From Verrucomicrobiota bacterium (lineage in GTDB: Bacteria; Verrucomicrobiota; Verrucomicrobiia; Opitutales; Opitutaceae): a DNA stretch of 41,126 nt. The notes under the pieces were generated by a model. The model did no database searches. It was not told the origin of the DNA and was given only the letters and a program-made list of their open reading frames with translations. Shown here piece by piece: positions 15,680-23,979 of the stretch. The translations under genes were made by a program, and so were the position numbers. The DNA lies in NCBI GenBank assembly GCA_023457715.1, contig JAEWKR010000013.1:1-41126 (forward strand), in the 5' to 3' direction. The first letter of the stretch is position 1. Each line of letters opens with the position of its first letter.

Positions 15680-16966
15680 TTATCGCTGCCCGTCCTTGGA
15701 AAGCCGCGGGTAGTACCCCGTGCCGATCCCACGGCCGACGCCTTTGCCGGTGCCGACCCAGACGTCGTTGCCGTCGAAATCGAGGCAGATGATGAAATTC
15801 TGCGGCACGTTGTACCCCGTATCCACCGTCTGGATGAGCTTGCCGCCGCGTTTGACGAGCGCCCGTCCGGTCTTGCGATCGCCATCCGAGGTGTAGCTCA
15901 CCCACGTGTCGGTGGCCGCATCGACACAGGCGCCCGCACCCTTGTCCGTCGCGAACCAGCACTCCTGGGCGCTGCGCGCGCGGATGCTGTTGTTGAAGTT
16001 GCTGGGGAGGCCCGAGTCGTGGTCAAAGTAACCGCGCCAGTGCCGGCCATCGTAACGCGCACAGCCGAAATAGGAGGAGATCCACAGCGTCTTCTCGAGG
16101 TAGTTGGCCCCGGTGACGATGACGTGGACATTCCCGTCGTCACGGTACAGGTCGATTTCCATCTCGCCGTCCGGATCGAGGTAGACCTTCCAGTTCTCGC
16201 TCTTGACGTCGAACTCCAGCACGCCGCTGCCCCACACCGCGAGATGCACCTTCCCGTCGCGGGCGGCGACGTTGTAGTTCCAGATCTCCTCCATCGGCGA
16301 ATTCTTTTCCGTGAAGATGTCCCACTTGTCCGCCTTGGTGTTGTACCGGCTCGCGCCTGCGGTGGTGGCGCACCAGACATTGTCGTTCTCGACCGCCACG
16401 GCGTAGACCACGTCGTTCGCCAGGCCGCTGTTCATCTGGGTGTAGTGGTCGAAACGCCCCGCGCTGAAGCGCGCGAGCCCGCCGCCAAACAGGCCCAGCC
16501 AGACATCGCCCGTCTTCGGATCGACATCGATCGCCGTGACCACGCGCCAGGGCAGGCCGTCCTTTTCGCGCCAGGACGTGATCTTGCGCGTCTGCTTGTC
16601 GAACCGCGCCAGGCCGTCCTCCGTGCCGATCCACACGCAATCGCGCAGCGGATCAGCCTTGAGGGCGAAGATGTGATCGTTGGGCAGCCCCTCCTTCGTG
16701 GTGATCTGCTCCCACTGCGTGTACACGTACGGCAGACCGGGGTCGGCGGCGGGCGTTGGTTTCGGCTCGGCCGCGTGGAGCGTGGCGGCGATCACGAGCA
16801 TGCCTGCCGCCGCGCGCAGCCAGGAGGGTTGGCCATGTGGCGGGGCATGCTTCCGATCCCTTGAACCACCGAGGCACGGAGGACACAGAGCCAATCCATT
16901 CATGGACGAGACCTCCGTGATCTCTGTGCCTCTGTGGTTCTTCTTCAGGTCGATCGCGCGTTTCAT
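15680..16966 (-). CDS. Exported two-component-regulator-type beta-propeller (Reg_prop)
   Basis: A 428-residue protein whose mature part consists of repeated blades of the Reg_prop type: EGLPNDHIFALKADP, CVWIGTEDGLARFDKQT, GDVWLGLFGGGLARFS and NVWCATTAGASRYNTK. This domain usually forms the periplasmic sensor of hybrid histidine kinases; here it stands alone with no kinase. Signal core: WLRAAAGMLVIAATLHAA. The start ATG 16966 is supported by GAGAGG a few bases upstream. Codons ~9-35 (KNHRGTEITEVSS onward) come from an inverted repeat inserted before the signal core. It sits 8 bp after the decaheme cytochrome gene and 11 bp before SBP1, suggesting ligand or redox sensing with these partners. 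Confidence 0.85.
   Translation of the reverse strand: MKRAIDLKKNHRGTEITEVSSMNGLALCPPCLGGSRDRKHAPPHGQPSWLRAAAGMLVIAATLHAAEPKPTPAADPGLPYVYTQWEQITTKEGLPNDHIFALKADPLRDCVWIGTEDGLARFDKQTRKITSWREKDGLPWRVVTAIDVDPKTGDVWLGLFGGGLARFSAGRFDHYTQMNSGLANDVVYAVAVENDNVWCATTAGASRYNTKADKWDIFTEKNSPMEEIWNYNVAARDGKVHLAVWGSGVLEFDVKSENWKVYLDPDGEMEIDLYRDDGNVHVIVTGANYLEKTLWISSYFGCARYDGRHWRGYFDHDSGLPSNFNNSIRARSAQECWFATDKGAGACVDAATDTWVSYTSDGDRKTGRALVKRGGKLIQTVDTGYNVPQNFIICLDFDGNDVWVGTGKGVGRGIGTGYYPRLSKDGQR
16863..16940. repeat. Inverted repeat (CACAGAGGCACGG arms) inserted in Reg_prop signal region
   Basis: 28-bp arms at 16863-16890 and 16913-16940, complementary at 23 of 28 positions, are built from degenerate GGCACGGAGGACACAGAG-type repeats. 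The element lies in frame at codons ~9-35 of the propeller gene. A related but shorter element is at 27708-27838. Confidence 0.88.
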
Positions 16967-16974
16967 ATTTCCTC

Positions 16975-19851
16975 TCAGAGTGTTTTCAGGTACTCGATCA
17001 GATCGTTCAGCTGATCCTTGGTCATGTCGTTGGTGACGCCGTGCTTGTCGTCCGGGTTGTACACCGTCCAGATCTCCTCGAGCGTCTTGGCGATGCCGTT
17101 GTGCAGGTACGGGGCGGAATCGTAGATGTTCAGCAGGTGCGGCGCGTCGAACAGCGCGGTCTTGTCCGTCGGCGACTTGGTGCCGACGTCACTCAGCTTC
17201 CCGCTCGTGTACAGCGGCGCGGGGTGGCAGTTGCTGCAGCGGCCCTCGGGCGGGATCGCTGAACCGTCGTTGCGCCGCGTACGCTCGAAGATCGCCTTGC
17301 CCCGCCGCTGCGCCTCCGTGAGGTCCTGACCGAGTTTGCGATACCGATTGGGGGGCCGGGGAATGCTGCACAGGTAGTAATGCAGGTCCGTGAGCTGGTC
17401 GGGGTTGAAGGGATCGATGCGCGTGATGAACACCGCGAGACGCGGTCCGCACTGGCGTTTCAGGTTCGGGTTGATCCCGTTCCATTTGTAAGGCGCCATG
17501 TCGTTCACCCCGCGCAGCGTCCGGTTGTCGATCGGGCCCATGCCGATGCCGTCGTCCTCGATGTCGTAGACGACGTTGTCGATATGGCCGTCGGGGTGAC
17601 AGGTGCTGCAGGAGAACTGCCGCCGGAACGCGACGTTGGCGCTGTGGAAGAGTTTTTCGCCGCGGCGGCGGATGTCGTCCTGCTTGGCGCCACCCAGGTC
17701 GATCCGGCCGGCCACCAGCATCTCCGTCAGGTCGATCACCGTCACGGAATCATCGAGCATGCTCGCGACGTAGGCCGCCGAACCATCGGCCGAGATCGTG
17801 ATGCCCTTGGGACAGGTGGCGGTCGTGACGTGGCCGATGACGAACTCGGCGGACTTCCCGGTGTGATTGGGAATAACCCGTTGCCGTTGGTGCGGCGTCG
17901 CCGCCTCCAGCATGCCGACCAGCTTGTCCAGATCGACCACGGCCACGCGGTTCGTGCTGCTGCTGGTGACCAGCGCGCGCCGGCCATCCGGCGTGATCGC
18001 TACGTCCGAGGGATCGGGGAAGCACACGTCGTTGTGATCCAGCAGCACCTGGTCGACCGTGCCATCGGCCCAGAGAACCCCGAGCCCGTTGGTGATCGTC
18101 CACCCGTGGTTGATCCGGGTCATCGGCACGAGATTCTTCGTGCGGAGCAAGGTGAATAGGGCATAGCGACCGCTGGGGTGCCAGGTCACCCCTTGCAGCA
18201 GATTCGACGCCGGCACCACCACCCGGTCGCGCACGATCGCGCGTTCGGTGTCGATCACGGTCAGTTCCGACATCGACGGCTGGCGTTCGCCGATGAAGCG
18301 CGAGAGCGCATGGGTCACCACGATGGAGCGGCCGTCGGGCGATTCGGCCAGCGACCACGGCGAACGCGACGCGCTCAGTCGCTTGACCTCCTTCAGTGTC
18401 GCCACGTCGATCACCGACACATTGTCGATGGAGGTGTTGAGCACGTAGAGGTGCTTGCCCTGGCGGTCGACGAGCACGCCATGCGGCTCGTCTCCCACCG
18501 GCAGCGTGGCCGTGACGCGATGGGTTGCGACCTCGATCACCGAAACCGAATCGTCGAGCCGGTTCGACACGAAGGCAGTCCTGCCGTCTGGCGTGAAACA
18601 CACGTCATTCGGCTGACCGCCGACGCGAATTTCGAGCCGGGTCTGCCGCGTGGCCGGATCGACGACGGCGACGACCGCATCCGCCTCGCACGTCACCCAC
18701 AGCTCGCGACCGTCCGGCGTAAGCGCGAGGTTCTGGGGGTTCTTGTACACGGGATCCGCGACCTGCGGGGGCGGTCGCTGGCTGGGGTGCTCGATCCGCT
18801 TGAGCGCCGCTTCGACGTCGAACGGCTTGCCGTGCGCGTTCTCGTGACAACCCGCGCAGGTTTTCGCCGCGGGCTCGGCCAGGCCGCGGGCGCGGGCCAT
18901 CACGCGATCGCGCATCACCTTGTCGTCGGCGTACGAGCCGCCGGCGCCATGACAGGCCTCGCACTGCACGCCGTCGAAACGATCGAAGCTCTTCGTGAAG
19001 CTCGCATTCGTAAACCCGTGCCCGGTGCTGTGGCACTTCAGGCAATCGCCGGCCTCCTGCGGGTCCCCGTGGATTCCGGCGGCGCGAGCCATTTCCTTCC
19101 CCTTCGGCGTTGCCAGGGTGGCGTAGGCGCGGGCGTGCGGTGACATCCGCCACGCGCTGAACTGGTAATTTCGTTCGGCGCCCCCGTGACATTCGGTGCA
19201 GGTCATTACGCCCACGAACCGATGGGGACTCTCCTGCAGCGGTCCGGACGGCGGTGGCGCGGGGAGTTCCGGCGCGACCTCGGGCTTGCGGTGAGCGATC
19301 GAGTTCCAGGCCGCTTCGAGATCGAAGGGTTTCTTGTTCTTCAGGACGGCGTCGTGGGATCCTTTCGGCCGGTGGCAGATCACGCAGCTGTCCTTCTGCG
19401 GGCGTTTCAGCCCATGGGCGGTCGCCTTCGCCGCATCCTGCATGATCTCCTTGGTCGCGTACTCGCTGCCCGCACCGTGACAGGCTTCGCATTGCATTCC
19501 GTCCTGCAGATGAAACCCTTCGCCCTTTTCCCAGTCCTCCGTGTCGGATGCCGTGGCGTGACAGCCCAGACACATGCGGGACTGGTGCGGCTCCTCCGTG
19601 ATGCCGCTCAGGCGCGCGATCTCCCTCGACTCCGGCAGGGAGAGCGCGGCGTAGGCGTTCGCGTGGGCCGTCAGCCGCCAGCTGCTGAACTGCGCGCCGG
19701 TGGCCGGGTCGTCATGACAGGCCGCGCACGCCTGGGCGCCGATGTACACGGGATCCTTGACCACCGTGTAGGAAGACGCCGCTGAACTGGAGGCGGCCGT
19801 GCCCACAAGGGCGAGCGCCACGCCCGCCAGAAACTGCAGCTGGATAGTCAT
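16975..19851 (-). CDS. Decaheme cytochrome c / YVTN propeller / peroxidase-like fusion
   Basis: A ~958-residue exported redox protein (signal MTIQLQFLAGVALALVG). Eight CxxCH motifs (CAACH 42, CLGCH 94, CEACH 121, CVICH 156, CTECH 218, CLKCH 270, CEACH 297, CAGCH 332) form two tandem tetraheme c554-like modules, each with FSxWRxxxHAxAYAxL and GxQCEACHGAG. A YVTN-type seven-bladed propeller follows (~370-715; repeated TPDGRxxxV and VSVIDVAT), then a diheme cytochrome-c-peroxidase-like end with CSTCH (~750) and CSNCH (~871). Ten hemes in all. ATG 19851 was preferred; GTG 19860 is possible. The likely role is periplasmic electron transfer linked to oxidation or reduction of a small molecule; the substrate is unknown. 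It is the redox centre of the operon. Confidence 0.9.
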   Translation of the reverse strand: MTIQLQFLAGVALALVGTAASSSAASSYTVVKDPVYIGAQACAACHDDPATGAQFSSWRLTAHANAYAALSLPESREIARLSGITEEPHQSRMCLGCHATASDTEDWEKGEGFHLQDGMQCEACHGAGSEYATKEIMQDAAKATAHGLKRPQKDSCVICHRPKGSHDAVLKNKKPFDLEAAWNSIAHRKPEVAPELPAPPPSGPLQESPHRFVGVMTCTECHGGAERNYQFSAWRMSPHARAYATLATPKGKEMARAAGIHGDPQEAGDCLKCHSTGHGFTNASFTKSFDRFDGVQCEACHGAGGSYADDKVMRDRVMARARGLAEPAAKTCAGCHENAHGKPFDVEAALKRIEHPSQRPPPQVADPVYKNPQNLALTPDGRELWVTCEADAVVAVVDPATRQTRLEIRVGGQPNDVCFTPDGRTAFVSNRLDDSVSVIEVATHRVTATLPVGDEPHGVLVDRQGKHLYVLNTSIDNVSVIDVATLKEVKRLSASRSPWSLAESPDGRSIVVTHALSRFIGERQPSMSELTVIDTERAIVRDRVVVPASNLLQGVTWHPSGRYALFTLLRTKNLVPMTRINHGWTITNGLGVLWADGTVDQVLLDHNDVCFPDPSDVAITPDGRRALVTSSSTNRVAVVDLDKLVGMLEAATPHQRQRVIPNHTGKSAEFVIGHVTTATCPKGITISADGSAAYVASMLDDSVTVIDLTEMLVAGRIDLGGAKQDDIRRRGEKLFHSANVAFRRQFSCSTCHPDGHIDNVVYDIEDDGIGMGPIDNRTLRGVNDMAPYKWNGINPNLKRQCGPRLAVFITRIDPFNPDQLTDLHYYLCSIPRPPNRYRKLGQDLTEAQRRGKAIFERTRRNDGSAIPPEGRCSNCHPAPLYTSGKLSDVGTKSPTDKTALFDAPHLLNIYDSAPYLHNGIAKTLEEIWTVYNPDDKHGVTNDMTKDQLNDLIEYLKTL

Positions 19852-19869
19852 ACGTTGCACGGAAAGGGA

Positions 19870-21549
19870 TCAGTTCCGCCCGGCGCCGGGCGTCGGGGTG
19901 GCGGAAGCCGCGGCCGGCGTCTGCGTCACCGTCAGAAGCTGGTTGGCTTTCACGTCGGTCAGTTCCTGTCGGCTGCCGTCCGGCCAGAGGATCTCGACCG
20001 ACCCGGCGGACGTCGCCGAGCCGAGGCCAAAGTTCGGGCGGGGATCGCTGCTCGTCAGATAACCGTTCACGCCCAACACAGGCTGGGTCATGCTGAGGTT
20101 GCCGGCCTTGACCACCACGCGGGCGCCCAGGGCCACACTGCCGCTGGCGAGCCGGGGCACCACCTTCAGCCAGTTCCGGGCGGCCACGCCATCGTTGCGC
20201 AGCAACCGCGGCAGGTCGTGCGTCACATTCATCAGGATGTCGATGTCGCCATCATTGTCGAAATCGGCAAACGCCGCGCCGCGACCCACGTACTTGTGAT
20301 CGAAGAAGTCGCCGGACTGGCGGGCCATGTCGACGTAACGGCCCTTGCCATCCCATCGGGCCAGGACGGCCTCCTCCACCCGCAGGTGGTGGGGATCGCC
20401 ATTGGCGATGAAGAGGTCCACGTAGCCGTCGTTGTCGTAGTCGTTGAGCATTCCGCCCCAGCCGGTGTACTGGCCGCACAGGATCGCGAGCCCCGACTGC
20501 GCCGTGACGTCGACGAAGAACCCGGGGCGCATCTGCAGCATGAGCGAGCTGTAGCCCATGTCCGGCACCAGCAGGTCGAGAAGTCCGTTGCGATCGACGT
20601 CGGCCACGAAGGGCCCCATGGAGGACACCCCCTGGCCGCCCTCGCCGAAGGCCGTGCCCGTTTCCATCGCCTGGTCGCTGAACCGGCCGGTGCCGTCGTT
20701 CAGCCAGAGGTTGTTCGGCATCGCGTCGTTGGTGACGTAGATGTCCGTGTCGCCGTCGCCATCGAGGTCGCACGCCACCGCGCCCATCCCGCGCCCGGAC
20801 GGCTCCCACAGCCCGGTCTCGCGGGTCACATCCGTGAACGTGCCGTCGCCGTTGTTGCGGTAAAGGCGGTCAGGCTCGCCGGGGTACGACAGCGGGCCGG
20901 GAAAGTTGTCGGCCTTGTAATACGCCCCGAGGCGCTGGAAGGCGCCCTGGTCATATTCGAGGTAATGCACCACGAACAGGTCGAGCCGCCCGTCCCCATT
21001 GTAATCGAACCACGGCGCCGATACCGCCCAGCCGGGACTGGCCACCCCCGCGGCCTCGGTCACATCCGTGAACGTGCCGTCGCCATTGTTCCGATACAAC
21101 AGGCTCCGCCCGTAATTGCACACATACAGGTCGGCATCGCCGTCCCCGTCATAGTCGGCGGCCGAGGCGGCCAGGCCGTAGCCATCGTCCACCCCGGCGA
21201 CGCCGGCCTGCGCCGTGACGTCGGTGAACGTGCCGTCGCGGTTGTTCCGGTAGAGGGCGTTGGCCAGCTTCCCTTTCAGCGCCCGGCCGCGGTTGTCGCT
21301 GATGTCCGGATGCCAGCGGCCGTTCACGAAATAGATGTCCATGAACCCATCCCCGTCGAAGTCGAAGACACAGCTCCCGGGCCCGGTCGCCTCGACGATG
21401 TTGCTCATGTCGAGGTCGCCGACCGAATGCCGGAACGAGATGCCCGCCGCTTCGGTAACGTCCGTGAAGTTCGGCCAGGCGGTTTCGGCGGCGCCGAGCG
21501 TTGCAACCGGAAGGATCGCCGCGGCCAGGAGAGAAAGGAAGGTTTTCAT
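19870..21549 (-). CDS. CRTAC1-type FG-GAP/ASPIC-UnbV exported protein
   Basis: A 559-residue protein with signal MKTFLSLLAAAILPVATLGA. From ~residue 30 it has FG-GAP/VCBS blades with calcium-type loops (FDFDGDGFMDIYFVN, DYDGDGDADLYVCNYG, DLDGDGDTDIYVTND), each paired with the phrase YRNNxDGTFTDVTxxAG. It ends in an ASPIC/UnbV domain (~473-545; VALGARVVVKAG, VEILWPDGSRQE). This architecture is common in Verrucomicrobia, Planctomycetes and Acidobacteria and has no proven function. The start overlaps the stop of the hydrazine-synthase-like gene (ATGA), and the decaheme gene follows within 20 bp, so the three are tightly coupled. Confidence 0.9.
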   Translation of the reverse strand: MKTFLSLLAAAILPVATLGAAETAWPNFTDVTEAAGISFRHSVGDLDMSNIVEATGPGSCVFDFDGDGFMDIYFVNGRWHPDISDNRGRALKGKLANALYRNNRDGTFTDVTAQAGVAGVDDGYGLAASAADYDGDGDADLYVCNYGRSLLYRNNGDGTFTDVTEAAGVASPGWAVSAPWFDYNGDGRLDLFVVHYLEYDQGAFQRLGAYYKADNFPGPLSYPGEPDRLYRNNGDGTFTDVTRETGLWEPSGRGMGAVACDLDGDGDTDIYVTNDAMPNNLWLNDGTGRFSDQAMETGTAFGEGGQGVSSMGPFVADVDRNGLLDLLVPDMGYSSLMLQMRPGFFVDVTAQSGLAILCGQYTGWGGMLNDYDNDGYVDLFIANGDPHHLRVEEAVLARWDGKGRYVDMARQSGDFFDHKYVGRGAAFADFDNDGDIDILMNVTHDLPRLLRNDGVAARNWLKVVPRLASGSVALGARVVVKAGNLSMTQPVLGVNGYLTSSDPRPNFGLGSATSAGSVEILWPDGSRQELTDVKANQLLTVTQTPAAASATPTPGAGRN

Positions 21550-23645
21550 CGCACGAGCGTCTGGGAGGATTGCAGGACCGGTTCTCTCTGGGACGGGGGG
21601 CTTGTCGCACCGGCGGGCGCCGTCGTGGTCTGCCCGGAGGAGGGCCCCGTTCTCTCGAAGGAAGCTGCAAGTGCCCCGTGGCTTCGCTCGGAAGAGCGAG
21701 GATTCGCCGACCCCGCCGGCCCGAACGCCGCCCCGAGATCAATCCACTCCAGCAGGGTCCGAATCTCGTCGGCGGTCAGCGGGGGCATTTTCCCATGCGC
21801 AGGCATCGCCTGGATCCTGCGTCCCGCGGCCTCATCCCAGGGCCGGGAGGTGTTGGCGCCGGTCAACTGCCACACCAGCCAGCTCGTGCGCGCCCGTCCC
21901 GCGTCAACGTACCTGCCCGCAGGAGGCAGCCCGGTGACACCGCCCGCCGGTCCCGCTTCAGCCGGTGCCATCAACGCCGCGTACGCGGGATGCAGGTCCG
22001 CGGCCGTCAGCGGCAGGTGCAGGGGCGTCTCCGTGCCGCCATGACACTCCGTGGTGGCGCACGACTTCCTCAGGATCGGGACGACATCGCCGACAAAGGT
22101 GATCTGCCGGCGGTCTTCGACCCGGACCTGCAATGAGTTCGACGGGCGTCGCAGCGCCTGCACATACTCGTTCTCGGGGGTGAGTTCCGGATCCTCGTGG
22201 CAGCCAATGCAGCCCCGGACTTCCTTTGGCCGCACCCAGACCCAGCCCGAGGTGGCCAGCGCCAGACCCCGCTCGTCGAGCGTCTGGATCTTCAGCGGCA
22301 CATCTGCCGGCACGGTGACGTTGAACGACCCGTCTGCCTCGACCGGCGCCTCACCGATCAGCCGCCGCGCCACGTGCGGGCCGGCGGCGCCGGCTCCCGG
22401 ACCGCGGGCGTCCCGCCCGCCTCCGTCCTCCACCACGCCTTCGATGAATCTCACCCGCTTGATCTCGCCCGGCTTCAGCTGACCGTCGCGCTTCGGATCG
22501 GCGGTGTAGGCGTTGAGCCCGTAAAAGGTGCCGTAGGTGTCGGCCATGGTGACGACCGTCGAGTGTCCGTCGGGCCGCGGACGCGGCTGGACGGCCACCG
22601 CCTGCACGTCGTGAAACTCCGCGGTGTCGAAGACCGGCTCGGCCGCGCCTGTGTCCGCATCAAAGCGATACACACCGGAGTTCACCGGACCTTCGGCTGC
22701 GCGGCGCGAAACCAGGATGCGGTTGCGCTCCAGGGGCGATGGATGGAGATACACCACCTGCGGATCGTTGGTCAGCGCGCGATGTGTCGTGTAGGGGCGC
22801 CGCTCCTCCGCGCATCCCAGCTGGCCGCTGCCATCCCATGCGGGACGCTCCGAATCCACCGTGATCACCAGCCCGCCGGGCGTGGCGCAGGGCATCTGGC
22901 GGAGCCGCGGCCCGCCGTCACCGGCGTAGCGTTCAACGTCAGCGCCTTCGATATGAATGGCGTAGAGGCTCGTGCGCGCCCCGCCTGTCCCCGGTTCGTC
23001 CGGTTGACGCTCGGCCGCATAGATGACCCGGCCATCCCGCATCTGAAACGGATCGAAGCTGTGGTTGGGATTATACGTCATCCGCCTCAGATCCGTCCCA
23101 TCGAGCTTCACATTGTAGAGGCTGGAGGCTGAGGGCTTGCCCGCTTCGTTCGTGGTTTGCGCCCGCGCGACAAACACCATCGTGAACCACGGTTGCGGCG
23201 ATTCCAGGGTGAACAGGGTGGGCACGTGCATCGGGCTGCGCGCATCCAGATGCTCGGGGCTCACCGCCCGCAGCCCGCTGCCATCGACCCCGATCTCCCA
23301 GATGCGCCAGCGATCCGCCCCCGCTTTTCGGCCGGCGAACAGCACGCGCTCGCCATCGAAGGACACATTCGGATCGGCCGCGGCCACGAACCCCTGCGAC
23401 AACACGCGCACGTTCCCGTCGGTTGAGACGACCACCACGCGCGCCCCGTCAAACCAGTCGGCTCGTACCTGGCCTTTCTCGTGCCAGTCAGCCACGCGTC
23501 CTTCCGCCCCGAGCGGCACCTGCGTCAGGACCATGGGCACCTCGAGTCGCGCCGCGCGGGAATCTGCGGCCAAACCTCCGTGACCAGCGAGCAACGCGAC
23601 CCCCGCTGCCAGCAGGCGCAGGGCATTCAGGTTTGTCCGTATCAT
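21546..23645 (-). CDS. Hydrazine-synthase-alpha-like exported heme protein
   Basis: A 699-residue exported protein (signal LRLLAAGVALLAGHGGLAA). An N-terminal PD40/WD40-like propeller (~25-400; VSFDGERVLFAGRKAG, SFDPFQMRDGRVIYAAER) leads to a domain like the middle part of hydrazine synthase alpha, with a heme motif GCIGCHEDPE (~485), and then a C-terminal cytochrome-like part with the wider CATTECHGG (CX4CH, ~540) and MPxxGKMPPLTADEI (~640). True hydrazine synthase is specific to anammox bacteria; relatives like this one are spread among other phyla and are unlikely to make hydrazine. The tail after ~655 (NPRSSERSHGALAA) looks repeat-derived. First gene of the nine-gene operon. Confidence 0.8.
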   Translation of the reverse strand: MIRTNLNALRLLAAGVALLAGHGGLAADSRAARLEVPMVLTQVPLGAEGRVADWHEKGQVRADWFDGARVVVVSTDGNVRVLSQGFVAAADPNVSFDGERVLFAGRKAGADRWRIWEIGVDGSGLRAVSPEHLDARSPMHVPTLFTLESPQPWFTMVFVARAQTTNEAGKPSASSLYNVKLDGTDLRRMTYNPNHSFDPFQMRDGRVIYAAERQPDEPGTGGARTSLYAIHIEGADVERYAGDGGPRLRQMPCATPGGLVITVDSERPAWDGSGQLGCAEERRPYTTHRALTNDPQVVYLHPSPLERNRILVSRRAAEGPVNSGVYRFDADTGAAEPVFDTAEFHDVQAVAVQPRPRPDGHSTVVTMADTYGTFYGLNAYTADPKRDGQLKPGEIKRVRFIEGVVEDGGGRDARGPGAGAAGPHVARRLIGEAPVEADGSFNVTVPADVPLKIQTLDERGLALATSGWVWVRPKEVRGCIGCHEDPELTPENEYVQALRRPSNSLQVRVEDRRQITFVGDVVPILRKSCATTECHGGTETPLHLPLTAADLHPAYAALMAPAEAGPAGGVTGLPPAGRYVDAGRARTSWLVWQLTGANTSRPWDEAAGRRIQAMPAHGKMPPLTADEIRTLLEWIDLGAAFGPAGSANPRSSERSHGALAASFERTGPSSGQTTTAPAGATSPPSQREPVLQSSQTLVR
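22399..22421. repeat. GC-rich palindrome inside the hydrazine-synthase-like gene
   Basis: GGACCGCGGGCGTCCCGCCC (from 22399) is one base off the family core found at 25833 and 12720. It encodes the linker GGGRDARGPGAGAAGPH between the propeller and the following domain, so it lies where an insert would be tolerated. Confidence 0.7.
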
Positions 23646-23979
23646 AGGGAGAAACACGTTCACGCCCGCCCGGTGCGGGGCCGTTGTTTTCGGTCCCCGT
23701 GTAATGGGCCACAGTAGCGGCTCTGATGCTGCCAGCTTCGAGTGGCCCGTCGCAGCGTACTCCGCTTTTGACCGGGGCCGGGCACGGCTGGACATTTGGG
23801 GCGGGGGACGTGCTGGCAGGTCGCCCGTGGAAAAACCAGCCGGCAGTGGCGAATGGACGCCATCCGGGGGTCAAGTGAGTGACGACGGCGTCGAGGGAAT
23901 GCAGGCTGAGGCACTGCCGCTACCCCAGCGCCGGCGGCGGCGCGGCAGCGCCAGAGCTTCAGCCTGGTGGCCTTGGGGG
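23646..23979. other. 334-bp gene-free leader of the nine-gene operon
   Basis: No convincing coding frame. It must hold the promoter of the operon that starts at 23645 and the 3' end of the giant gene that stops at 23980. I cannot pick a promoter by eye. The region contains the long hairpin at 23903-23965. Confidence 0.5.
23903..23965 (-). terminator. Long imperfect hairpin, possible terminator
   Basis: AGGCTGAGGC (23903-23912) pairs with GCTTCAGCCT (23956-23965) with one G-T pair, and CTGCCGC (23914-23920) pairs with GCGGCAG (23942-23948), over a very GC-rich loop. It lies 15-77 bp past the stop of the giant ASPIC gene and before the operon leader. There is no T-run, so it may stabilise a 3' end or act with Rho. 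Confidence 0.45.

Noticed and set aside
15680..16966. Hybrid two-component system
   Set aside because: The Reg_prop propeller is followed directly by a stop; no histidine kinase, receiver or DNA-binding domain is in the window.
21546..23645. Genuine hydrazine synthase (anammox)
   Set aside because: Only a propeller/heme domain resemblance; no beta or gamma subunit genes, no hydrazine dehydrogenase and otherwise ordinary surroundings.
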